Assembly: GCA_028290345.1 (NCBI GenBank)
Contig: JAQGKB010000050.1
Location: 1 to 18,164 of the forward strand
Reading direction: 5' to 3'
Origin: Hyphomicrobiales bacterium
GTDB lineage: Bacteria; Pseudomonadota; Alphaproteobacteria; Rhizobiales; Devosiaceae
Length of the DNA stretch: 18,164 nt
The stretch's first letter is position 1. Each line of letters opens with the position of its first letter. Position numbers and translations under genes: made by a program. A model generated the notes under the pieces. The model was given only the letters and a program-made list of their open reading frames with translations, did not search any database and was not told where the DNA came from. Positions 7,062 to 13,899 of this stretch are shown here, one piece after another.

Positions 7062-8609
7062 ATGGGTAATTTTGACGCGCGGTTTTACCTGTCGATCTTT
7101 TTGAAGCGGTTGCCGTATTTTGTTGCGATCGCCGGCGTGGTTACCGCCATCGGCGTTGCGTTCGCCTATCTGCAACCCTCGGTTTATCAGGCCACGGCCA
7201 AGATCCTGGTCGAGTCAGCACAGATCCCAACGGAACTGGCGCGATCGACGGTCCCCACGAGCCCCATCGAGCAGTTCCAGATCATCCAGGAGGATGTGCT
7301 CTCCCGGCCAAACCTGGTCGCGCTGGCCAACCGCTTCGGCGTCTATGACGGCAGTAAAAAGCTCTCCCCTGCCGAGATGGTCGATGACATGCGGGCGCGC
7401 ACTATCATCGATCAGATCCGCTATGACGGCGGCGCGGGCGGGGCTGCCACCATGGCCTTCGCCATTTCATTCAAGGCCGGGCAACCCGTGGTCGCCGCCA
7501 ATATCGTCAACGAAATCGTCTCGATGACCCTGCAAAAGGACGTCGAACTGCGCACCGGCCGTGCCACCGACACGTTGCAGTTCTTCTCCCGCGAGGTCGA
7601 GCGGCTGAACGGCGAGCTCAAGACCATCGAGAGCAACATTCTCAATTTCAAGAACGACAATGCCGATGCGCTGCCCGAGAGCCTGACGTTTCGCCGGAAT
7701 CAGCAGAGCACGCAGCAGGAAAGGCTGTTGCTGCTGGCCCAGGAGGAAACCTCGCTGCGCAAGCGGCGCCTGGATCTCGAAAGCACGGGCCGCTCCATCG
7801 CCGGGCCGGCAACGCCGGAACAGAAGATGCTGGACGACCTGCAGCAGGCTTTGGTGCAGCAACTCGCCGTCTTTTCCGAAACCAGCCCCGGCATCAAGGC
7901 TCTGCGCGCCAGGATTGCCGCACTCGAAACCGCGACCCGCACCGCGCGGCCGCCCCAGCCCAATCCCGCCGGCAGTGCCGGTCCGCGCTCGCAGATGGAT
8001 CTGGAACTGGCCAATATCGATGATCGCCTGACGGCCATCGCCAGCGAGAAGGCCGATATCGGCAAGGCGTTCGACGGCCTGTCGCAATCGATCCGGGCCA
8101 CGCCGAGCAATGAAACCACCCTCAATTCGCTCGACCGCAACCGCCAGAACATCCAGGCGCAATACAATTCGGCTGTAGCAAGGCTGGCGGAGGCATCCAC
8201 CGGCGAGCAGATCGAACTCCGCCTCAAGGGCGAACGCCTGTCGCTGATTGAATCGGCGGTGCCGCCGCAAAAGCCGGTCAGCCCCAATCGCGTACTCCTG
8301 CTCGTGGGCACGCTGGCGGCGGCGCTTGGGCTGGGAGCCGGTGCCATCATCCTGATGGAACTGCTGAACAATCGGATCAGGCGGCCGGGCGAACTCGTCG
8401 ACAAACTGGAAATCATGCCAATGATGACCATTCCCTACATCGATAGCAGCGGCGAAAGGAAGCGGCGGCGCATGGCCTCGGTCGCCACTGCCGCCGCAAT
8501 GGCAGCCGTGATCCCCGCCGTGCTGCTCTTGCTTCATGTCTACCCAATTCCCATTGATCTGTTGCTGACCAAGGCTCTCGGCGGCTTTGGCGCAGGCGAC
8601 GTGCGTTAG
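7062..8609 (+). CDS. Polysaccharide co-polymerase (Wzz/GumC/ExoP N-terminal type)
   Basis: It is an inner-membrane protein that sets EPS chain length and works with the kinase encoded next to it. The 515-residue product has a short cytoplasmic N-terminus, a membrane helix at about residues 14-33 (YFVAIAGVVTAIGVAFAYL), a Wzz-type periplasmic start (QPSVYQATAKILVES), and a long coiled-coil periplasmic domain (about 180-390). The end SAVPPQKPVSPNRV precedes a second helix (about 407-428). A third hydrophobic segment (about 468-487) follows a short cytoplasmic loop, a form seen in GumC-like co-polymerases rather than in ExoP. The ATG at 7062 has AGGA at 7052-7055, 6 nt upstream. The kinase gene follows after 9 bp with its ribosome-binding site over this stop codon, so the two are co-translated. 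Confidence 0.88.
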   Translation: MGNFDARFYLSIFLKRLPYFVAIAGVVTAIGVAFAYLQPSVYQATAKILVESAQIPTELARSTVPTSPIEQFQIIQEDVLSRPNLVALANRFGVYDGSKKLSPAEMVDDMRARTIIDQIRYDGGAGGAATMAFAISFKAGQPVVAANIVNEIVSMTLQKDVELRTGRATDTLQFFSREVERLNGELKTIESNILNFKNDNADALPESLTFRRNQQSTQQERLLLLAQEETSLRKRRLDLESTGRSIAGPATPEQKMLDDLQQALVQQLAVFSETSPGIKALRARIAALETATRTARPPQPNPAGSAGPRSQMDLELANIDDRLTAIASEKADIGKAFDGLSQSIRATPSNETTLNSLDRNRQNIQAQYNSAVARLAEASTGEQIELRLKGERLSLIESAVPPQKPVSPNRVLLLVGTLAAALGLGAGAIILMELLNNRIRRPGELVDKLEIMPMMTIPYIDSSGERKRRRMASVATAAAMAAVIPAVLLLLHVYPIPIDLLLTKALGGFGAGDVR

Positions 8610-8618
8610 GAGCCGAAC

Positions 8619-9392
8619 ATGCGATCTGACCTGGATGCCGCTGCCATGACCGTGCTGGACAGTTCGAACCCGTCCAGGGCCGACGATCCGTGGCAGGCTA
8701 TGTCCGTGCTGCGGCTGGATCTCAAGCGCATGGCCAAGAACCGCGTCGTGACGCTGGAGCGGGCGGACCCTGCCCATGTCGCTTTCGACATGCTGCGGAC
8801 CAGGATCATGAAAAGCCTGCGCCAAAACAACTGGACCTCGCTGGCGATCACCTCGCCGACAGCGGGCTGCGGCAAAACCACCCTAGCGCTGAACCTCGCC
8901 TTCAGCTTCGCCAAGCACAAGGACCTGCGCATTGCGCTGCTCGATCTCGACCTGCGGCGGCCGCAGGTGGCCAAGATCCTCGGCATGACGCCGAAGTATT
9001 CGACCGAGCGGTTCCTCAAGGGCGAGTGTCCGGTCGGGCATTTCTTCGTCCGCCACGGCGACAACCTCGCCATCGGCGCCAGCGGGGAGAGCGTACCCAA
9101 TGCCGCCGAACTGCTACAGGACCGACGGACGGCACGGACCCTGGATGGCCTGCGCAAGCTGCTGCGGCCGGATCTGGTGATCTACGATCTTCCCCCGATG
9201 CTGGCCAATGACGATTTGATGGGATTTCTCCCCAATGTCGATTGCACCTTGCTGGTGGCGGCCGCCGAGCAGAGCAAGCTTGCCGAGGTCGACGTTTGCG
9301 AGCGGGAACTTGCCGAGGATGCAAAGCTCCTCGGCGTCGTCCTCAACAAATGCCGCTACAAGCCTGACGAATACGGCTCCGACCAGGATTGA
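8619..9392 (+). CDS. CpsD/CapB-type P-loop tyrosine kinase-like ATPase
   Basis: BY-kinases phosphorylate themselves and control assembly of the co-polymerase. The 257-residue product has the P-loop SPTAGCGKTTLALNLA (Lys86), the second Asp-rich motif IALLDLDLRRPQVAKILG (Asp109, Asp111; Walker A') and LVIYDLPPM (Asp190; Walker B), which is the fold of the family. An N-terminal DPAHVAFDMLRTRIMKSL region resembles the linker that binds the co-polymerase. It is a separate protein, as in Gram-positive CpsC/CpsD, whereas rhizobial ExoP is fused. The usual Tyr cluster at the C-terminus is nearly absent: only two Tyr occur in CRYKPDEYGSDQD. It may therefore act mainly as an ATPase or be weakly autophosphorylated. 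The ATG at 8619 has TAGGAG at 8607-8612, six nt upstream. An ATG at 8649 is a weaker alternative. Confidence 0.85.
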   Translation: MRSDLDAAAMTVLDSSNPSRADDPWQAMSVLRLDLKRMAKNRVVTLERADPAHVAFDMLRTRIMKSLRQNNWTSLAITSPTAGCGKTTLALNLAFSFAKHKDLRIALLDLDLRRPQVAKILGMTPKYSTERFLKGECPVGHFFVRHGDNLAIGASGESVPNAAELLQDRRTARTLDGLRKLLRPDLVIYDLPPMLANDDLMGFLPNVDCTLLVAAAEQSKLAEVDVCERELAEDAKLLGVVLNKCRYKPDEYGSDQD

Positions 9393-9407
9393 CCCTGGGA
9401 AGGGTCA
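9390..9407. terminator. Hairpin joining two convergent stop codons
   Basis: TGACCCT (9390-9396) pairs perfectly with AGGGTCA (9401-9407) around GGGA. The left arm begins with the kinase gene's TGA (9390-9392), and the right arm ends with the complement of the secretion gene's TGA (9405-9407), so the repeat serves both strands symmetrically. No T-run follows, so a role in termination or 3'-end stability is inferred from position. Confidence 0.5.
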
Positions 9408-10742
9408 GTTCTCCCGGAAGGTGCGGCTCAACTGCTGGTCGATCGGGTGCATCAGGTACGACCACACAGTCCTGTCGCCGGTACGCATGAAGGTCTCCGC
9501 AGGCATGCCGGGTACGAGCTTTGTGCCCGTGCCGAGCTTGGTCTGCTCGGAATCGGGCACATCCACCCGCACCGAATAGTATTCGGCCCCGGTCGTAGGG
9601 TCGCGCGTCAGGTCGGGCGAGATGGTCTTGATCACGGCCGCCAGTTCCGGCGTGGTCCGCACGTCGAGGCTGGACATGCGCACCGAGACATCCTGCGCGA
9701 CGTGCAGTTTGTTGATGTCGAGCGGACTGACGCGCGTGTCGATCAGCAGGTGGTTTTCCGATGGCACGATCAGCATCAGCGTGTCACCCGCCGCGATAAC
9801 GCCGCCAACCGTCTGCACTGCGGATTCATGCACCACGCCGCCGATCGGCGCCCGGATTTCGAGACGGGTCAGCCGATCCTCGGCCGCGATCTTCTTCTGC
9901 AGCAACTCGGCGACCGACTGATTGGTCGTCTGCAGGTCCGTCAGCACCTGCGACTGGAAGTCCTTGAAGATTTGGGCGCGCTGCACCTGCAATTCGGCGA
10001 TGCTGGCGCGGGTGGCGGCGATCTCGGCCGTCACGCTGCCGATCTGGCCTTCGAGCTGCGCTTGGCTGCGCCTCATCTCATTGACGCGCTGCACCCCAAC
10101 CAGCCCGCCGGAGAGCAGCTTGTCGAGGTTGCCGTTTTCGCTGTTGAACAGAGCGAGCTGGCGGCTGTTGGCCTGCTGTTGCGCGTCAAGCCCGTTGATC
10201 TGCAGCTGCTTTTGCGAGATCTGCTCGTCGAGCCGTGCCGCCTGGCTGGTGGTCGAGGCCTTGCGCGACTGCCGCAGGGCATCCTCGCTCGCCAGCAATT
10301 TCGTCAGCAACGGATCGGTCGGCCAATCGGCGACGATGGCCGGCATCACCATACTGGCGGCATCGCTGCTTTCGGCGGTCAGCCGCGACTGACTGGCGAT
10401 CGCCTGGCGCAATTGCGACATCACCACGCCGAGATCGGCCCGGATCGTGGTGTCGTCGAGCCGCACCAGCACCTGGCCGGCCGTTACGGTGTCTTCGTTC
10501 CGGGCCATAATCTGGCGGACGACGCCGCCCTCCGGGTGCTGCACGTGCTTGGAGCCGCCATCGACGACGACGATGCCGCTGGCGACGACCGCGCCGGCAA
10601 TCTGCGTCGTCGCGGCCCAGCCCCCGAGCCCGCCGATTAACAGCACCATGGTGAGAAAACCAATCCAGGCGTGGCGCCTGAGGCTTGCCACATTGGTGGC
10701 GGCCCGATTAGGCTTGGGTATTGACAAGTTCACGTACGTCAT
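9405..10742 (-). CDS. prsE: Type I secretion membrane-fusion protein (HlyD/PrsE-like)
   Basis: It would link the inner-membrane ABC transporter to an outer-membrane TolC-type channel in a type I secretion system. The 445-residue product has a cytoplasmic N-terminus, one membrane helix (about residues 27-46, WIGFLTMVLLIGGLGGWAA), a biotinyl-lipoyl-like beta segment (VQHPEGGVVRQIMARNEDTVTAGQVLVRLDD), a long alpha-helical hairpin (about 115-290), and the second lipoyl half LEIRAPIGGVVHESAVQTVGGVI. It ends with the family's typical C-terminal block PGMPAETFMRTGDRTVWSYL and a final IDQQLSRTFREN. The ATG at 10742 has GCGGAA about 7 nt upstream and is preferred over the GTG at 10748. The start overlaps the end of the ABC gene by 35 bp, so the pair is co-translated. 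PrsE is the closest role given the EPS neighbours; substrates are not visible. Confidence 0.88.
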   Translation of the reverse strand: MTYVNLSIPKPNRAATNVASLRRHAWIGFLTMVLLIGGLGGWAATTQIAGAVVASGIVVVDGGSKHVQHPEGGVVRQIMARNEDTVTAGQVLVRLDDTTIRADLGVVMSQLRQAIASQSRLTAESSDAASMVMPAIVADWPTDPLLTKLLASEDALRQSRKASTTSQAARLDEQISQKQLQINGLDAQQQANSRQLALFNSENGNLDKLLSGGLVGVQRVNEMRRSQAQLEGQIGSVTAEIAATRASIAELQVQRAQIFKDFQSQVLTDLQTTNQSVAELLQKKIAAEDRLTRLEIRAPIGGVVHESAVQTVGGVIAAGDTLMLIVPSENHLLIDTRVSPLDINKLHVAQDVSVRMSSLDVRTTPELAAVIKTISPDLTRDPTTGAEYYSVRVDVPDSEQTKLGTGTKLVPGMPAETFMRTGDRTVWSYLMHPIDQQLSRTFREN

Positions 10743-12468
10743 CTGCACTTCCGCGGTTATTGCCGACCGCGGTCGGTTTGTGGGTGATCTGGCGAAGGAT
10801 ATTTTCCTTGGCCCCGAAAGCCGCCTGACGGCCGTCCTGCAGGAACAAAAGCTTGTCTACCCCGGCGATCGCGCTGGGCCGGTGCGCAACGACGATCACG
10901 ATAGCGCCGCGCTTGCGAGCACCGATCATCGCCTCGGTGAGGGCAATATCGCCCTCGCCATCGAGATTCGAATTGGGTTCGTCCAGCACCACCAGGAACG
11001 GGTCGCCATAGAGGGCTCGCGCCAGCCCGATGCGCTGCCGCTGGCCAGCCGATAGCACCGAGCCGTTTTCCCCGATATAGGTATCGTAGCCGTCGGGCAG
11101 CGATGCAATCAGGTCGTGAATGCGCGCGGCGTTGGCCGCCCGGAGCACGGCTTCCGTGTTGTATCCCGGCTGGAAGCGGGAGATGTTTTCGGCCACCGTG
11201 CCATCGAAGAGTTCCACGGTCTGCGGCATATAGCCGAGGCTCTGCCCCAGCCGTTCCGGATCGAAATGCGCCAGTTCCGAGCCGTCGAGCCGGATTTCGC
11301 CATGCATTACCGGCCATACCCCGACAATGGCGCGCGCCACCGAGGATTTGCCCGAACCCGAAAGCCCGACAATGCCCATGCCATCGCCGGCCGTGAGGCT
11401 GAAACTGATGCCGGCGGCGACGAACCGGCGTCCAACGACATCTGGGCCGGTGGCAAGGTTCGTCACGGTCAGCGATCGGGTCGGGAGCGGCAGGTCCATC
11501 TCGCGCGGCCTGATGGCAAAGACCGCCAGGGTTTGGCGGATGCGCGCCGCCGCTTGCCGGGCGGCGACAAAACCGCGCCAATGCGCAACCACCTGCTCCA
11601 CCGGCGCAAGCGCCCGCGACGTCAGGATCGACGCCGCGATCATCAGTCCGCCGCTGATCTGGCCCTGGATCACCAGATATGCCCCGGCGGCGAGCACCGC
11701 AGACTGCAGCAAATAGCGAAATCCCTTGGTGATCGACGAATAGAAGGCGGCGCGATCGGCCGCGCGCTGTTGCGTGGCCACCAACTGTGCCGCGCTCTCC
11801 TCCCAGCGCGAAGATACGGCGCTCAGCATGCCCATCGCCAGGATCGCCTCGGCATTCGAGCGGGCATCATTGGCCTGCGCGCCGCGTTGCACCGCCGCAA
11901 TGGTCGTGGCCTGCGCCGGGCGGCGGGAATGCAGTTCGTTGACCACCAACAAGGCCGAAATCACCACCGCGCCGGCGGTGGCCAGCCAGCCCAGCATCGG
12001 ATGCAGCAGGAAGGCGAGGGCGAGGTAGATCGGCATCCAAGGCAGGTCGAGCAGCGAGATCGGCCCCATCCCCGAAACGAACTGGCGTAAGCTGTCGAGA
12101 TCGCGCACCGGGTCGGAGTTGATGCCGGGCTGCGGGCGCAGCTTCTGCCGCACCGAGGCCTCGAACAACGGGCCAGACAGCCGCTCGTCGATCAGGCCGC
12201 CAAGCCGCGCCGCGATCCGCGCCCGGATCCACTCGATCAATGCGTAAAAGCCATAGAGGGCGGCGGCCAGCAGCGTCAGCGCAACGAGCGTCGGCAGCGA
12301 TCGGCTGGGCAGCACCCGGTCATAGACCTGCAGCATGAAAATCGAGCCGGTCAGCATCAGCAGATTCGACACCAGGCTCAGCCCGAACAGCACTGCGATC
12401 GGCCCGCCAGCCCGTCGGGTGAGGTGAGAAAGAGGATTAAAAGTCAATATGTTATGAGCACTCTGCAA
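10708..12468 (-). CDS. prsD: Type I secretion ABC transporter/ATPase (PrtD/PrsD-like)
   Basis: It would energise export of a C-terminally signalled protein, together with the fusion protein. The product has an N-terminal membrane domain with LMLTGSIFMLQVYDRVLPSR, a block highly typical of PrtD-type exporters, further helices to about residue 270, then a nucleotide-binding domain: Walker A GLSGSGKSS (Lys374 in this numbering), signature SAGQRQRIGLARAL, Walker B FLVVLDEPNSNLD and H-loop VVAHRPSA. There is no N-terminal peptidase domain. The start is uncertain. The open frame goes back to a GTG at 12561, but the extra 31 residues are unlike the family, while a TTG at 12468 has AGGA with 7-nt spacing, so I use that (586 residues). 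In rhizobia, PrsD exports EPS glycanases and adhesion proteins; the same role is inferred here. Confidence 0.88.
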   Translation of the reverse strand: MQSAHNILTFNPLSHLTRRAGGPIAVLFGLSLVSNLLMLTGSIFMLQVYDRVLPSRSLPTLVALTLLAAALYGFYALIEWIRARIAARLGGLIDERLSGPLFEASVRQKLRPQPGINSDPVRDLDSLRQFVSGMGPISLLDLPWMPIYLALAFLLHPMLGWLATAGAVVISALLVVNELHSRRPAQATTIAAVQRGAQANDARSNAEAILAMGMLSAVSSRWEESAAQLVATQQRAADRAAFYSSITKGFRYLLQSAVLAAGAYLVIQGQISGGLMIAASILTSRALAPVEQVVAHWRGFVAARQAAARIRQTLAVFAIRPREMDLPLPTRSLTVTNLATGPDVVGRRFVAAGISFSLTAGDGMGIVGLSGSGKSSVARAIVGVWPVMHGEIRLDGSELAHFDPERLGQSLGYMPQTVELFDGTVAENISRFQPGYNTEAVLRAANAARIHDLIASLPDGYDTYIGENGSVLSAGQRQRIGLARALYGDPFLVVLDEPNSNLDGEGDIALTEAMIGARKRGAIVIVVAHRPSAIAGVDKLLFLQDGRQAAFGAKENILRQITHKPTAVGNNRGSADDVRELVNTQA

Positions 12469-12907
12469 GTTGATGTTCCTGGTCGTTGGGTTCTGGCGCA
12501 AGTCATACTTGCAGTAGGTTGAAGGAAGCGAGCATCTCGCGGCTTCCCCGAACAGACTCACAGCTTCAACGGCAGATTGATCCCGCTAAGGATGGGCCAA
12601 ACTTGTCCTTTTGAAGGCGTCTATACCCATGAGAGCAGGGGCTATACCTACGTATGCGGCGGTGCCGCGGCAGGTTATCCACAGCCTTACTTTGTTGCCG
12701 GCAAGCCTCTCCGGCCAATTGCTTTGGCGCGCCAGCGTGGCGAATTCCGATGGCCGTCAAAGCCTTAGCGGCCATGCATCCCGGCACGACTGGCAGTATG
12801 AAATGACGATTTCGGTTGACTGATGATCGCGCTTTGCGAATCACCCGCATACCTGCTCTGTGACTGCGGCATTTCGTACCTTTGCTTAGTTCATTTTGGG
12901 AGTCGCC
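12469..12907. other. Gap between divergent secretion and secreted-protein genes
   Basis: About 439 bp without a gene I can support. If the ABC gene starts at 12561, the gap is 346 bp. Short open frames on the + strand (12577-12768, 12611-12823) begin with TTG, lack ribosome-binding sites and resemble nothing. It contains a palindrome TTGCCGGCAA (12695-12704) and a consensus-like DnaA box (12675-12683). The leftward promoter should lie here but I cannot pick it out. Confidence 0.5.
12675..12683 (+). promoter_or_regulatory. Lone DnaA-box-like 9-mer
   Basis: TTATCCACA matches the consensus DnaA box TTATNCACA exactly. I see no second copy or AT-rich unwinding element nearby, so it is not evidence of an origin. 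A single box could be regulatory or chance. Confidence 0.2.
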
Positions 12908-13534
12908 GTGGTGCGCCGTTGGAGATCAGGCGGGTTTGCCGCCGTTACTATGTTGCTGTGCATCAGCCACGCGGCCGCGCAGCCAAGCCAACCCGCGCGA
13001 GCGGCATTCGAGGGCTGCAAATGGGAGCGGCTCGAGGACAGCGAGGCCGGGCTAACTGCCTGGGCCCAACAGTGCGATTTCGGCGCCCGCAAGACCCAGG
13101 TGTTCTTCAGCGGCAGCGCTCTCGTCATGCAGTATTCGGACGGCGGCGCCCCAAATCCTCTCATCGAGATCTTCGATCGTCGGCCCGGCGAGACGCCGAA
13201 AGCCGCAATGCAGCGCATCTTTGCCGAAAAGACCAAGCCCGATCTGGTCAAGCGCTGCGTGCTGGTGCCCTACCGCGATGGGCCGTCGCCCAAGGGAGCG
13301 CAACGCTTTACCTTCGTCCCCAACGCAGCTTACGGCAAAGAGTTGGCCCGCAAGGCCGATCCGAATGAGGTGGGCGATCCGCCTTGCGGCGATTGGGGCA
13401 CTGCGCCCGATGGCATCCAATATTTCCAGATATGGCCGAAAAGCCGCTCCAGCAAGCTGGCCTTCGTCAGGGTCGGCCAGGAAGAGCCCATGTTCGATGA
13501 ACTGAGCCTGGTTCCGATCGAGCCGTCGCCATAG
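12908..13534 (+). CDS. Secreted protein of unknown function with four conserved-looking Cys
   Basis: I do not recognise a named family. The 208-residue product has a Sec signal: a basic start RRWRSGG, hydrophobic FAAVTMLLCISHAAA and a probable cut after AAAQ. The mature part has four Cys in the contexts EGCKWE, QQCDFG, KRCVLV and PPCGDWG, suggesting two disulfides in a periplasmic or secreted domain. An aromatic, Gly-rich end contains CGDWG, DGIQYFQIW and FVRVGQEEPMFDE. I chose the GTG at 12908 because GGGAG lies 5 nt upstream and the signal peptide starts there; GTG 12911 and TTG 12896 are alternatives. It has a Sec signal, so it is not a typical substrate of the adjacent type I exporter. 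The stop codon lies in the loop of an 11-bp hairpin. The gene is alone on its strand. Confidence 0.75.
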   Translation: MVRRWRSGGFAAVTMLLCISHAAAQPSQPARAAFEGCKWERLEDSEAGLTAWAQQCDFGARKTQVFFSGSALVMQYSDGGAPNPLIEIFDRRPGETPKAAMQRIFAEKTKPDLVKRCVLVPYRDGPSPKGAQRFTFVPNAAYGKELARKADPNEVGDPPCGDWGTAPDGIQYFQIWPKSRSSKLAFVRVGQEEPMFDELSLVPIEPSP

Positions 13535-13548
13535 CCGGGCGACGGCTC
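13520..13548. terminator. Perfect 11-bp hairpin over a stop codon
   Basis: GAGCCGTCGCC (13520-13530) pairs perfectly with GGCGACGGCTC (13538-13548) around a 7-nt loop holding the TAG stop of the secreted-protein gene (13532-13534). It lies 15 bp before the end of the opposing small gene, so it could serve both transcripts. There is no T-run. The stem strength and position argue for a bidirectional terminator or mRNA-stabilising end. Confidence 0.55.
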
Positions 13549-13562
13549 CGCCTGTGGCGCGT

Positions 13563-13781
13563 CTACTTCCGAATCTTTCTGCGGCGGGGTTGGTTCGGGG
13601 GGAAAGGCTCCTCCTCGAACAGCACCTCCGAAGAAATCCCGGCTCTGCGCGCAATTTCGGCACTTTGGTGGGCCGCCTGGGCGGCGGCGATCATGCCGGG
13701 ATAGGGGCCTGCCAATGTCGTCTCGTGGCGAACATGCCACTGACCTCGTTCCAGCACGACAACGAACGACGCTTTTCGCAT
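13563..13781 (-). CDS. Small hypothetical protein, possibly DUF2188-like
   Basis: A 72-residue basic protein with no signal peptide or membrane segment. Its pattern is a short beta strand VVVLERGQWHVRHE, a Tyr/Pro turn, an Ala-rich helix MIAAAQAAHQSAEIARRAG and a final strand VLFEEEP, followed by a basic tail RRRKIRK. This strand-helix-strand layout resembles small DUF2188-type proteins, but the match is by eye and weak. The ATG at 13781 is strongly supported by AGGGGA six nt upstream, which makes a real gene likely despite the small size. An upstream in-frame ATG at 13805 lacks such a site. It lies 118 bp downstream of the GT2 gene on the same strand and converges on the secreted-protein gene. 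Function unknown. Confidence 0.6.
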   Translation of the reverse strand: MRKASFVVVLERGQWHVRHETTLAGPYPGMIAAAQAAHQSAEIARRAGISSEVLFEEEPFPPNQPRRRKIRK

Positions 13782-13804
13782 CGATGTTCCCCTGATTGTG
13801 GCCA

Positions 13805-13823
13805 CTCCCTGTAATGAAGGGAG
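13805..13823. repeat. Small inverted repeat before the hypothetical gene
   Basis: CTCCCT (13805-13810) pairs with AGGGAG (13818-13823) across 7 nt, in the 118-bp gap between the GT2 gene end and the small gene start. It could weakly terminate the GT2 transcript or be an operator. There is no T-run. Confidence 0.25.
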
Positions 13824-13899
13824 CCAAAATCAGTTGCCGACTCATGTTAATATTTCCTTCAATTGCGTGCTGCATTGCAGGAAATTGTGAGGCATGTCG

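Noticed and set aside
8663..8676. GTTCGAACCC-like sequence similar to a tRNA T-arm
   Set aside because: It lies inside the kinase coding sequence and no cloverleaf arms could be found around it.
7467..8825. Long open frame (452 codons) antisense to the co-polymerase
   Set aside because: It lies opposite a well-supported gene, has no family features, and is typical of high-GC antisense frames.
9447..10640. 397-codon open frame antisense to the membrane-fusion gene
   Set aside because: Composition is His/Arg/Gly-rich with no motifs, and the sense strand gene is clear.
12675..12683. Replication origin based on the DnaA box
   Set aside because: A single box with no cluster, no AT-rich unwinding region and no dnaA or parAB genes in the window.
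12577..12823. Two short + strand open frames in the gap before the secreted-protein gene
   Set aside because: Both begin with TTG, lack a ribosome-binding site and have no familiar pattern.
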